A stretch of DNA of 26,277 bases from positions 1-26,277 of the forward strand of contig CAYRMJ010000009.1 of assembly GCA_964425415.1 (NCBI GenBank). The letters run 5' to 3'. Origin of the DNA: JAADDK01 sp964425415 (GTDB taxonomy: Archaea > Thermoplasmatota > Thermoplasmata > Thermoplasmatales > Aciduliprofundaceae). The notes under the pieces are model-generated. The model worked only from the letters and a program-made list of their open reading frames with translations, did no database searches and was not told the DNA's origin. Made by a program: the position numbers and the translations under genes. Every line of letters starts with the position of its first letter. Positions within the stretch are counted from its first letter, which is position 1. Below, piece by piece: positions 1 to 7,201 of this stretch.

Positions 1-98
1 GCAACATTTTGCTCGTCCGGTCTACACCCCAACTTCATTCACTAGTAGAGACAGGAAAAATAAACAATTATCTCATATTCAATAAAATGCAGGGGAGA

Positions 99-171
99 TG
101 GGGCCGCCGAGATTTGAACTCGGGTCGCCACCGCCCCAGGGTGGTAGGATGCCAAGCTACCCTACGGCCCC
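99..171 (-). tRNA. tRNA-Pro (anticodon GGG)
   Basis: The reverse strand folds into a complete 73-nt cloverleaf. The acceptor stem is GGGGCCG with CGGCCCC plus discriminator A. The anticodon stem CCACC/GGTGG encloses the loop CTGGGGC, which gives anticodon GGG, and the T arm is CCGAG-TTCAAAT-CTCGG. CCA is not encoded. It lies 31 nt downstream of tRNA-Val on the same strand and probably shares its transcript. T-rich tracts further downstream (about 49-90) could act as an archaeal oligo-U terminator. Confidence 0.95.
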
Positions 172-202
172 GCTGCTTGGCACCGGGCGCTGCAGTCCCG
201 GA

Positions 203-275
203 TGGGCCCGCCCGGATTTGAACCGGGGACCTCCGCCTTGTAAGGGCGACGTCATAACCACTAGACCACGGGCCC
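203..275 (-). tRNA. tRNA-Val (anticodon UAC)
   Basis: The reverse strand gives a complete 73-nt cloverleaf. The acceptor stem is GGGCCCG/CGGGCCC with discriminator A. The anticodon stem TCGCC/GGCGG has the loop CTTACAA, giving anticodon TAC (UAC). The T arm is CCCGG-TTCAAAT-CCGGG. There is no intron and no encoded CCA. A TATA-like TTAAATAT sits 27 nt upstream of the mature 5' end. Confidence 0.95.
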
Positions 276-298
276 TTTTGAGATGTGATGGGAAACCG

Positions 299-306
299 AT
301 ATTTAA
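299..306 (-). promoter_or_regulatory. TATA box of the tRNA-Val/tRNA-Pro unit
   Basis: The minus-strand TTAAATAT is centred about 27 nt before the mature tRNA-Val 5' end, the spacing seen at other starts in this window. It physically contains the TAA stop codon (303-305) of the membrane-protein gene upstream. Confidence 0.55.
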
Positions 307-881
307 TTTTTTACATGAAATTGTATCTCCCTATTTTTCTGTATTTCTCTCTTTTTCTTGAGCCATGGAAATCCATCGCAGTAAGGAAAATCCTTGTACT
401 GTTCGCAACTCTTACATATATTTCTCGTTTTTTTTGCGTTGAACACATTGTATATTATCATTACTGCTATAACAATTATTAAAAGGTAAATACGAGAATT
501 GCCACTAGCAAATTGTATTGCGGTTATTTCAAATCCGAGAGATAAGCCCAAAACCATCCTAAATAAGATATGCACTTTTTTGCTGAGTTTTTCATCATCT
601 AAAAAAAATTTTCTTATTAAGGCTATGCCAAAAAATACAACTCCCAGATAAAAAAGCTCAAGATATGTAAAACTAAAAAATAACCAAGCAATATTAATCA
701 ATAAAATTGTGAATAGTGCACTGGAGTACGTGAAAAGACAGCCCATGCACACCTTATATCCCCTCACAGTAACAACGTGTTTTTCATATCTCTTGCACAG
801 AGGATGGTGTGAAAGAATAAATGGGTCCTCATCAATGGCTCGTTTAATTCTCTGCTTAATTGAAAAGGTCTTGAGTTTCAT
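303..881 (-). CDS. Cys-containing polytopic membrane protein, DUF2085-like
   Basis: Function not recognised. The N-terminal part holds an HHPLC motif and, about 20 residues later, CMGC. This His/Cys layout recalls DUF2085-type membrane proteins and suggests a metal or redox site at the membrane face. About four hydrophobic segments follow. A second Cys cluster (CKSC...YC) precedes a Lys-rich C-terminus. I chose the ATG at 881, which is preceded by GGAGG, although the spacer is only about 2 nt. An in-frame TTG at 899 would add six residues and has no ribosome-binding site. The gene lies 39 nt downstream of the small proline-tailed membrane protein (21 nt if the TTG start is used) and is probably co-transcribed with it. 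Its stop codon falls inside the TATA box of the tRNA unit. The family call rests on motif resemblance only. Confidence 0.75.
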   Translation of the reverse strand: MKLKTFSIKQRIKRAIDEDPFILSHHPLCKRYEKHVVTVRGYKVCMGCLFTYSSALFTILLINIAWLFFSFTYLELFYLGVVFFGIALIRKFFLDDEKLSKKVHILFRMVLGLSLGFEITAIQFASGNSRIYLLIIVIAVMIIYNVFNAKKTRNICKSCEQYKDFPYCDGFPWLKKKREIQKNREIQFHVKN

Positions 882-920
882 TGCCTCCAACACTCTCAAA
901 AAATTAGAAGGAAGAATATT

Positions 921-1085
921 TCACTGTGGCGGTGGTGGCGGAGGTGGAGGTTGCTGATAATACTGCTGTGGTTGCGTTGGCTGTTCTTCCCATTTTATTA
1001 AAAAATACACTAATGCCGCCGGCCAGCACAATATCAGCAGGATTATAAAAATAACCCAGCTGCCGGTAAATTTTTTGTTTCCCAT
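921..1085 (-). CDS. Small single-span membrane protein with polyproline tail
   Basis: This is a 54-residue ORF starting at ATG 1085. It has one hydrophobic segment (about residues 10-29, WVIFIILLILCWPAALVYFL), then a short charged stretch, a Gln/Tyr-rich stretch, and a C-terminal run of eight prolines ending in Gln. GAGGTGA lies 5 nt upstream of the ATG, a good Shine-Dalgarno, and TTTTATAT lies further upstream. The architecture (one TM and a short P/Q-rich tail) resembles small archaeal membrane proteins of unknown role. It precedes the Cys-containing membrane protein on the same strand. The polyproline tail may be a protein-protein contact element and would be slow to translate without aIF5A. 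No function can be assigned. Confidence 0.7.
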   Translation of the reverse strand: MGNKKFTGSWVIFIILLILCWPAALVYFLIKWEEQPTQPQQYYQQPPPPPPPPQ

Positions 1086-1106
1086 ATTTTTCACCTCATT
1101 GTTTTT

Positions 1107-1138
1107 GGCTCATCTATGCGCCTAAATCATGCATGCAT
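1107..1138. promoter_or_regulatory. Palindromic elements between divergent genes
   Basis: A perfect 10-bp palindrome ATGCATGCAT lies at 1129-1138. Beside it is an imperfect inverted repeat, GGCTCA-TCTA-TGCGCC (1107-1122, 5 of 6 pairs). Both lie close to the inferred start of the leftward transcript of the small membrane protein, so operator function is possible but unproven. Confidence 0.3.
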
Positions 1139-1146
1139 TCAGAAAG

Positions 1147-1154
1147 ATATAAAA
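1147..1154 (-). promoter_or_regulatory. TATA box for the leftward membrane-protein operon
   Basis: The minus-strand TTTTATAT would place the transcription start near 1124, leaving a leader of about 39 nt that carries GAGGTGA before the ATG at 1085. Confidence 0.5.
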
Positions 1155-1198
1155 CTTTCTATTCACATATTTAAAAAAAGATCTCTTATTGGCAATCC

Positions 1199-1204
1199 TT
1201 ATAT
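1199..1204 (+). promoter_or_regulatory. TATA box of the NFACT/RqcH gene
   Basis: TTATAT is centred 26-27 nt before the ATG at 1228. This predicts a leaderless mRNA and argues against the in-frame TTG at 1189, which lies upstream of the box. Confidence 0.55.
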
Positions 1205-1227
1205 CTTTTTCAATATGTAGCCAAATC

Positions 1228-2997
1228 ATGGAATTCAAAATAAAAGACGCTATGCTCTCTCTGGATATCTACGCATGGATTGAAGAGAACAGAGATAAAA
1301 TTGAAGGTGGATTCATAAAGAAGATATATCAGGTAGGTGAGAAAGAATTTTTAATAAAAATATACAAGGATAGCACAAGAACCTTGTATGTGAATCTAAG
1401 AGGGCAGATATTCTTTGGAGAGCGAGAAACCCCTGACACACCCAGCATGTTTGCAATGTATCTGCGAAAGAGATTCAATAACGCGAAGATCATTGCAGTG
1501 GAGCAAGTGAATTTTGACAGAATCATAAATTTGAAAACAAAGGACTATGAATTGATTTTTGAGTTGTTTGGTGGTGGAAATGCGATTGTTACAAAGGAGG
1601 GAATAATTGAAAGAGCCTATGTGGAAAGAGAGTGGAGACATAGAACCGTGATGCACGGAGCTCTTTACACTCCCCCCTTACCAAAAAATAATCCCATCAA
1701 TGATAGAGACAAAATTTGCGAAATCATTGAAAATTCAAAGAAAGATTTGGTTAGAACATTAGCTTCTGAGTACAACCTTGGACGTTACGCTGAAGAGGTG
1801 TGCTTTAGAGCCAATGTAAATAAAAATGCAAAGAATGTTAGTGGTGAAGAATGCGAGAGATTGAAAAATGCTATGGCGGAGCTATTCAACTTTGATGGCT
1901 GTTACATTTATGACGGCTTTTTCTCACCCATTCCCATGAAATCTCTTGGAAAAGAAATAGAACATTACGAGAGCTTCAATGATTGTTTAAATAAGTACTT
2001 CGCACCGCAAGAAGAAACAAAAATTGAGAACATCAAATTGAAGAATATAAAAGAGATGCAACTTGCAAAAATTGAAGAGTTCCGAAAAGAAGAGGAGTTG
2101 AACAAAAAAATTGGCGATAAGATATACGAGCACTTTCAAGAGGTGGAGGATATAATATCAAAAGCAAAGAGCGGAGAAATAAAAAGAGATGGAAAAAACA
2201 GAATCAAAGTTAATTTTGATGGGCTTGAGTTTTACATATTTGTGAATTTATCGCCGGGAGAGAACGCCTCAGTATACTACGATCGCGCTAAAAAAATAAG
2301 GGAAAAAATCAAAGGTGCAAAGAAGGCCATTGAGGAAATTGATGAAAAAATAAAGAAGGAGAAAAGAGCAATTAAATCTAAAAAGAGAAAGCGCAGAACC
2401 TTCTGGTTTGAAAAATATCGCTGGTTCATAAGCTCAGAAAATAAGCTGGTGATAGCTGGGAGAGATGCAAAAACCAATGAAGAGGTTGTGAAGAAGCATC
2501 TTGGAGATAAGGACCTGTACATGCATGCGGACATTCATGGCGCGCCTAGCGTGGTGATAAAAACAGGGGGCGAAGAAGTAGGAGATGCAACACTGCAGGA
2601 AGCGGCACAATTTGCTGTTAGTATGTCAAAGGCATGGAACGCAGGATTTGGAAATTTGAGTGCATATTGGGTTTATCCATCACAGGTCAGCAAGATGGGC
2701 GAAAGCGGAGAATATGTGGCAAGAGGCGCGTGGGTCATTCATGGAAAGAGAAACTACATACACAAAGTAGCATTGCGTCTTGCGGTGGGCTGGATAAAAT
2801 ACGAGAATACGGATATTGTAATGTGCGCACCTGAGAGTGCGTTGCGTGCAAGAACAAGCTCTTACATCATAATAGAGCCGGGAGACATCAAAAAGGAATT
2901 GGGTGCAAAGAAAATAGCCGAAGAGTTAAAGGCCCCGATTGATGATATTCTACGCATTTTGCCGCCGGGTAAGCTGAAAATAATTAAGAAAGCATAG
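1228..2997 (+). CDS. rqcH: NFACT family ribosome quality-control protein (RqcH/Rqc2/NEMF homologue)
   Basis: Homologues bind 60S/50S subunits that carry stalled peptidyl-tRNA and, in bacteria and yeast, direct C-terminal tailing (Ala or CAT tails). The protein has 589 residues. The NFACT-N domain starts at once with SLDIYAW. Asp97-Arg98 (in NFDRII) match by motif and number the D97/R98 pair needed for tRNA selection in Bacillus RqcH. A Gly-rich FGGGNAIV follows. There is a Lys/Glu-rich coiled-coil region (about 265-395) and a C-terminal NFACT-R (DUF814) domain beginning near residue 403, with YMHADIHGAPSVVIK. The ATG at 1228 is preferred over the in-frame TTG at 1189, because the TATA box lies between them and NFACT proteins begin near this point. 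The 3' end overlaps the convergent receptor gene by 14 bp. Confidence 0.92.
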   Translation: MEFKIKDAMLSLDIYAWIEENRDKIEGGFIKKIYQVGEKEFLIKIYKDSTRTLYVNLRGQIFFGERETPDTPSMFAMYLRKRFNNAKIIAVEQVNFDRIINLKTKDYELIFELFGGGNAIVTKEGIIERAYVEREWRHRTVMHGALYTPPLPKNNPINDRDKICEIIENSKKDLVRTLASEYNLGRYAEEVCFRANVNKNAKNVSGEECERLKNAMAELFNFDGCYIYDGFFSPIPMKSLGKEIEHYESFNDCLNKYFAPQEETKIENIKLKNIKEMQLAKIEEFRKEEELNKKIGDKIYEHFQEVEDIISKAKSGEIKRDGKNRIKVNFDGLEFYIFVNLSPGENASVYYDRAKKIREKIKGAKKAIEEIDEKIKKEKRAIKSKKRKRRTFWFEKYRWFISSENKLVIAGRDAKTNEEVVKKHLGDKDLYMHADIHGAPSVVIKTGGEEVGDATLQEAAQFAVSMSKAWNAGFGNLSAYWVYPSQVSKMGESGEYVARGAWVIHGKRNYIHKVALRLAVGWIKYENTDIVMCAPESALRARTSSYIIIEPGDIKKELGAKKIAEELKAPIDDILRILPPGKLKIIKKA

Positions 2998-4534
2998 CAA
3001 CTATAGCTTTGAGATCCTCTCTACTCAACCTCCCGGTAATTATTATCTGGGAATTGCTTTTCTCAGCAAGATCCGCCAGTAGCTTCATGTAAGCGTAGAG
3101 TTTAAGAGTCTTCCAGCCGATGACCATACCTTCCAAATTATGGAGCACAATTCTCTTTCCATTTTTAAGAGCATTCTCAATTTCGTAAAGTACATCCATT
3201 CTCATGGTGTCAGGGCTGTACTCTCCTCCGCGTCGTACCCAGATGCTCTCAATATTCGGACATACCTTATCAGGGTTCTCAGAAGTTACGCAGAGAGCGT
3301 TTTCAATCTTAGAAGGAGAATCTTTTATTGAAAAAATCCCATAGCTCACAAAATCGTTCAATGACATTTTTTCATCAAACATACCCTCTATTTTCTCCCG
3401 CACTTCATCCTCAAGAAGCTTGACATCATCGCCCAGAAGCACAAATCCCCCGTCGTACTGAGAAGACACATCAATAACATCTTTGAGAAACATGAGGACT
3501 CTATCCACAGAATTGAACGCGCGTATATATGTAATTCCTTCCAAAATCACAATTCCGCTCGGATTCTGACGCCAAAACTCAATTATTGTGTATTCTATTT
3601 CAAATTCCAAACGCTCTGGAAGAATGGAGTTTTCAGCGTCCACTTCGCTCAACCATATAACTGGAACCGCACGACCAACAAATTTCTGTATCCATTGTGT
3701 GCTTCTTGTGCTTATGATAAGACTCGGCTTACTATTTGCGATTTTCTTAACAAGGTTATAGCCTCCATCGTAGATAAGATAAGCTCTGTTGGACTCAATA
3801 TCCAAAGTTGGCTCATTTTCAAGTTTTTCGTAAGATGTGGGTATTTTGAAGAGCTTGTATCTTGAAAGCATGTATGCCATGAAAGCAGCTGAAAACACTA
3901 AGGTGAGAGAGGTGGGATCAGGATAGATGTTTCTATCAACCAATACAATAACATTCGCAACCACAGGCACGATCACGGCTATGAATAGGGTGGTAACCAA
4001 ATAGTAATCTATCTTCGTGTGCAACTTTCTTATGTTCAAAACAAGCACCGCAAATGACAAAAGAATGCAGAAGTAGGAGTATGGGACATGGAGATAATTC
4101 ATCACTGGACCCCATGTTCCCTCATACCTCACATGCCCATCACCCACATATACCTCTTTAAATCCAACGAAAAACAGATGATTGAAAGGAGAAGTTAGAA
4201 CAAAAAATATGCTTATGAGAGGTGGTACAAGAAGAATCAGAGGTGTGTATTTGAACCGCATCAGTTTGCTTCTGATGGGGGTGGTGAGAACAGACATCAG
4301 AACTGCGTATGGTGTGAGTGCAATTCCCACAAATTTAAGGAGATAGAACGCTAAGGATATATTGCCCCAGAGAAGGTAATAGAAGAACTCGGATGTCACC
4401 CATATACCTGCAACCAAGCCCATCAGTGAAAAATAAAGTTTAGATTCGGTGTTTGGACTTCCAGTATATAACCTATATGTCAGATACGCAATAATCACTG
4501 CCCCAGCTCCGTAAGGCATCCAATACCAACTCAT
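2984..4534 (-). CDS. 7TM receptor (HisKA_7TM-like) with tandem DUF835-like domains
   Basis: The 516-residue protein has seven hydrophobic segments within residues 1-225. They carry PPLISIFFVL and SPFNHLFF, which are typical of the seven-TM sensor region of histidine kinases. No kinase core follows. Residues about 250-383 fit the archaeal DUF835 pattern: RAYLIY, LIISTRS, PVIWLSEVDAENSILP, GIVILEGITYIRAFNSV. Residues about 412-512 look like a second, more divergent copy (LCVTSEN, IESIWV, KRIVLHNLEGMVIGW, QIIITGR). The start ATG overlaps the radB stop as ATGA and is preceded by GGGGTGAT, so translation is probably coupled. The protein is most likely a membrane sensor whose output module is unknown. 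DUF835 has no established biochemical function. Confidence 0.85.
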   Translation of the reverse strand: MSWYWMPYGAGAVIIAYLTYRLYTGSPNTESKLYFSLMGLVAGIWVTSEFFYYLLWGNISLAFYLLKFVGIALTPYAVLMSVLTTPIRSKLMRFKYTPLILLVPPLISIFFVLTSPFNHLFFVGFKEVYVGDGHVRYEGTWGPVMNYLHVPYSYFCILLSFAVLVLNIRKLHTKIDYYLVTTLFIAVIVPVVANVIVLVDRNIYPDPTSLTLVFSAAFMAYMLSRYKLFKIPTSYEKLENEPTLDIESNRAYLIYDGGYNLVKKIANSKPSLIISTRSTQWIQKFVGRAVPVIWLSEVDAENSILPERLEFEIEYTIIEFWRQNPSGIVILEGITYIRAFNSVDRVLMFLKDVIDVSSQYDGGFVLLGDDVKLLEDEVREKIEGMFDEKMSLNDFVSYGIFSIKDSPSKIENALCVTSENPDKVCPNIESIWVRRGGEYSPDTMRMDVLYEIENALKNGKRIVLHNLEGMVIGWKTLKLYAYMKLLADLAEKSNSQIIITGRLSREDLKAIVAMLS

Positions 4535-5208
4535 TTTTCATCACCCCTAACCTCATTTGAATCTATCACAAATCTTGCTCTCAGGCCCTCTGGGAGGGCT
4601 CGGTGCTTCACCAATATGGCTTCTCTGAATCCATTTCCGATTTTTCTCAGGTGAATTATAGTCTTCGCATTGTGCTGCAGTGTGTGTCCACCAATGGGCT
4701 TCAGTTCTCCAGTGCTTGTGTCCATGTACACCTGATTTGTAATTATAACTGCAACATTACTCTTTCTGGCCATGGAGCTTAGCACTGAAAGTTGCCACGC
4801 CAATGATTTTTGTGAGCTCAAATCCTCACCCACGCCCCGCTCCGCACGATAGTGTCCCGTTAGAGAATCCACTATCACCACCGAAAAGTTATCTTTTTTG
4901 CTCACCAATGTGGACACTTTTTCAATCACGTCAGCTTGTTGTGAGAGCCGATAAACTTTGTAAAAAACAATATTTTTAGCTATATTCTCATCTCCTCCAA
5001 GTTGCCTGAATCGTTCCAATGACACTCCTTCTGTGTCAATATAGACCACCATGCTCCCTGTCTTTGCAACTCTTATGGCTGTTTGGAGACACAGATTCGT
5101 CTTACCACTTCCAGCCTCTCCGTAAATCTCAGTTATGCACCCTCTTTCAAAGCCGCCCCCGAGCATATCATCAATGGTGGAGCACCCACTCGGAATCCGC
5201 TTACACAC
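4531..5208 (-). CDS. radB: DNA repair and recombination protein RadB
   Basis: RadB is the archaeal RecA/RadA paralogue that accompanies RadA in homologous recombination and has weak or no strand-exchange activity. The 225-residue protein is a bare ATPase core without the N-terminal helix-hairpin-helix domain of RadA. Walker A is GEAGSGKT (30-37). VVYIDTEG (54-61) and Walker B VVIVDSLTGHYRAE (110-123) follow, with VAVIITNQV (152-160). GGHTLQHNAKTIIHL follows in the family position. The start is GTG at 5208. An AT-rich ATTTATTT centred 27 nt upstream suggests a leaderless mRNA. It is divergent from top6B and overlaps the 7TM/DUF835 gene by 4 nt. Confidence 0.93.
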   Translation of the reverse strand: MCKRIPSGCSTIDDMLGGGFERGCITEIYGEAGSGKTNLCLQTAIRVAKTGSMVVYIDTEGVSLERFRQLGGDENIAKNIVFYKVYRLSQQADVIEKVSTLVSKKDNFSVVIVDSLTGHYRAERGVGEDLSSQKSLAWQLSVLSSMARKSNVAVIITNQVYMDTSTGELKPIGGHTLQHNAKTIIHLRKIGNGFREAILVKHRALPEGLRARFVIDSNEVRGDEK

Positions 5209-5231
5209 GACAGCCCCAAGAGTTTTATTCT

Positions 5232-5239
5232 AAATAAAT
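5232..5239 (-). promoter_or_regulatory. TATA box of radB
   Basis: The minus-strand ATTTATTT within an A/T-rich block is centred 27-28 nt before the GTG at 5208. Confidence 0.45.
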
Positions 5240-5271
5240 TTACCGCGCTGGAAATTTACACCATGCTAATT

Positions 5272-5279
5272 TTTAAATA
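5272..5279 (+). promoter_or_regulatory. TATA box of top6B
   Basis: TTTAAATA is centred 27-28 nt before the ATG at 5303, which predicts a leaderless top6BA transcript. Confidence 0.55.
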
Positions 5280-5302
5280 CACACCGATGATAAAGGGAAC
5301 CA

Positions 5303-7201
5303 ATGGGCATTGCTCACGAGATGGCAAAAAAGCAGAGAGAAATAAGCGTGGCTGAGTTTTTTCAAAAGAACAAGCATATTTTAGGTTTTGATTCTCTGAC
5401 AAAATCGCTGGTGGTAAGCGTAAAAGAGGCTGTGGACAACGCGCTGGACGCATGCGAAGAAGCGCAAATATTACCAGACATACTGGTTGACATAGCACAG
5501 GTGGGAAAGGACGAGTACCGCATGATTGTGGAAGACAACGGCCCGGGGATAGTGAGAAGAAACATACCTCTTGTTTTCGGTAAACTTCTATACGGCTCAA
5601 GATTTCACGCGCTCCGCCAATCTCGCGGGCAACAGGGCATTGGAATCAGCGCGGTAGTTTTGTACGGACAGCTCAGCTCAGGCAAACCTGCAAGGGTCAT
5701 ATCAAAGATAAAAGAAGATGAAGTTGCTTATGAGGTTCTTCTCACAATAAACACAAAAACCAACGAGCCGAGAGTTATAAAGGAAGAGCCAATAATATGG
5801 AACCGAGAACAGGGAACGAGAATTGAAGTTACCATGAAAGCGAGATACACCCGCAGCAAACAGAGTGTTTATGAATATCTGCAACAGACAGCGATTGTGA
5901 ATCCTCACGCAAAGATAACTTTGATTGAGCCGGACGGCAGGAAAACGGTATTCAAAAGAGTTACTGAAAATTTGCCGCCTCCAGTGCAGGAAATCAAGCC
6001 GCATCCTCACGGAATAGAGCTTGGTGAGTTCATAAACATGGCTCGCACCACGAAAACTTACAGACTCACATCATTTTTAACCACTGAATTTTCAAGGGTA
6101 AGCCCAAAAATCGCAGAGAAAGTTTGTAAGGTTGCTTATCTCTATGGAGAAATGAGACCTCAGGAACTCTCCCTGAGTGAGGCTAAACGCATATTGAACG
6201 CTTTCTCAGAGGTGAAGCTACGCGCCCCGCCCACTGATTGCCTATCACCCATTGGAGAAGTACTCATAAAAAAAGGTCTGAAAAACGTGCTTGGCTCACT
6301 TCGCCCCGGATTTTACGCACAGCCTATCACTAGGGAGCCCAGCGTGTACGGGGGCAATCCATTCATAGTTGAGGCAGGAATGGTCTATGGTGGTGATTTG
6401 CCGAAGGACCAGCCTGTGAGAATACTCAGATTTGCAAACCGCGTACCGCTGCTTTATCAGCAAGGTGCTGATGTGATAACAAAGGCCGTTAGCAGTGTGG
6501 ATTGGCGCAGATACGGTTTGGAACAGAGGGGAGGACAGGGCATACCCGTTGGTCCAGCGATAATTCTTGTGCATGTGGCTTCAACGAGAGTTCCGTTCAC
6601 ATCCGAGGCAAAGGAAGCAATCGCTGAAGTTCCAGAGATCAGAGCTGAAATTGAGCTTGCACTGAAATCTCTTGGTCGCCAGCTTAAGATGTACAGAGTG
6701 AAGAAGGAGAGAAAGAAAAAGCTAAGCGAGAAATTTTTCATAGTAAGCAAGCTCCTGCCTGAGATCGCAAAAAAGAGTGCAGAAATAGTGGAAAAGCCCG
6801 TTCCTAAGCTTGAGCCAGTTATCTCAAAAATAATGAACGTTGTGTGGATTGACGAGGAGATAGTGAGGGAAAATCCTTTTGTTATTGTTAAGGTGCGTGT
6901 TGCAAACTTCACAAACGGTCAAATGAGCTTCAAGCTCTACGGAGATTGCCCATTGGGCGAGATTGTGGAAACTGATGGTGTGTTAGATGAAGACTACGTG
7001 CGCTGGGATGTGAACATAGAACCTGTAAGCTATAAGCATTTTTACATCAAGCTTAAAGATGCTAAGGGCTACACAGAAACAAATTATTATGTTGAAGGAA
7101 TAAATCCATCAAAGGTGATTGGTGCTGAACCTTTGCCCGGAGATTGGAAGATAAAGCTTGATTTTGTTGAAGAGCTGGAGGTGAGCGAAGATGAGCAGTG
7201 A
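5303..7201 (+). CDS. top6B: DNA topoisomerase VI subunit B
   Basis: This is the ATPase subunit of the A2B2 type IIB topoisomerase, which passes one duplex through another to relax and decatenate DNA. The 632-residue protein opens with a GHKL ATPase fold: N-box EAVDNALDA (42-50), G1 box EDNGPGI (77-83) and lid GQQGIGISA (109-117). H2TH and transducer regions follow (REPSVYGGNPFIVEAG; GGQGIPVGPAIILVHVAS). The last ~125 residues form a beta-rich extra domain like the Ig-type C-terminal domain of the Methanosarcina enzyme, which is absent from shorter crenarchaeal versions. The gene overlaps top6A by 11 bp, and GGAGGTGA near its end serves as the top6A ribosome-binding site. It is divergent from radB. 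Confidence 0.97.
   Translation: MGIAHEMAKKQREISVAEFFQKNKHILGFDSLTKSLVVSVKEAVDNALDACEEAQILPDILVDIAQVGKDEYRMIVEDNGPGIVRRNIPLVFGKLLYGSRFHALRQSRGQQGIGISAVVLYGQLSSGKPARVISKIKEDEVAYEVLLTINTKTNEPRVIKEEPIIWNREQGTRIEVTMKARYTRSKQSVYEYLQQTAIVNPHAKITLIEPDGRKTVFKRVTENLPPPVQEIKPHPHGIELGEFINMARTTKTYRLTSFLTTEFSRVSPKIAEKVCKVAYLYGEMRPQELSLSEAKRILNAFSEVKLRAPPTDCLSPIGEVLIKKGLKNVLGSLRPGFYAQPITREPSVYGGNPFIVEAGMVYGGDLPKDQPVRILRFANRVPLLYQQGADVITKAVSSVDWRRYGLEQRGGQGIPVGPAIILVHVASTRVPFTSEAKEAIAEVPEIRAEIELALKSLGRQLKMYRVKKERKKKLSEKFFIVSKLLPEIAKKSAEIVEKPVPKLEPVISKIMNVVWIDEEIVRENPFVIVKVRVANFTNGQMSFKLYGDCPLGEIVETDGVLDEDYVRWDVNIEPVSYKHFYIKLKDAKGYTETNYYVEGINPSKVIGAEPLPGDWKIKLDFVEELEVSEDEQ

Noticed and set aside
9..361. Two plus-strand frames crossing tRNA-Pro and tRNA-Val
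   Set aside because: They are translations of the antisense strand of two clear tRNA genes and have no ribosome-binding site or protein-like composition.
1189..1227. TTG start giving a 13-residue extension of the NFACT protein
   Set aside because: It lies upstream of the TATA box at 1199-1204, and the family N-terminus aligns with the ATG at 1228.
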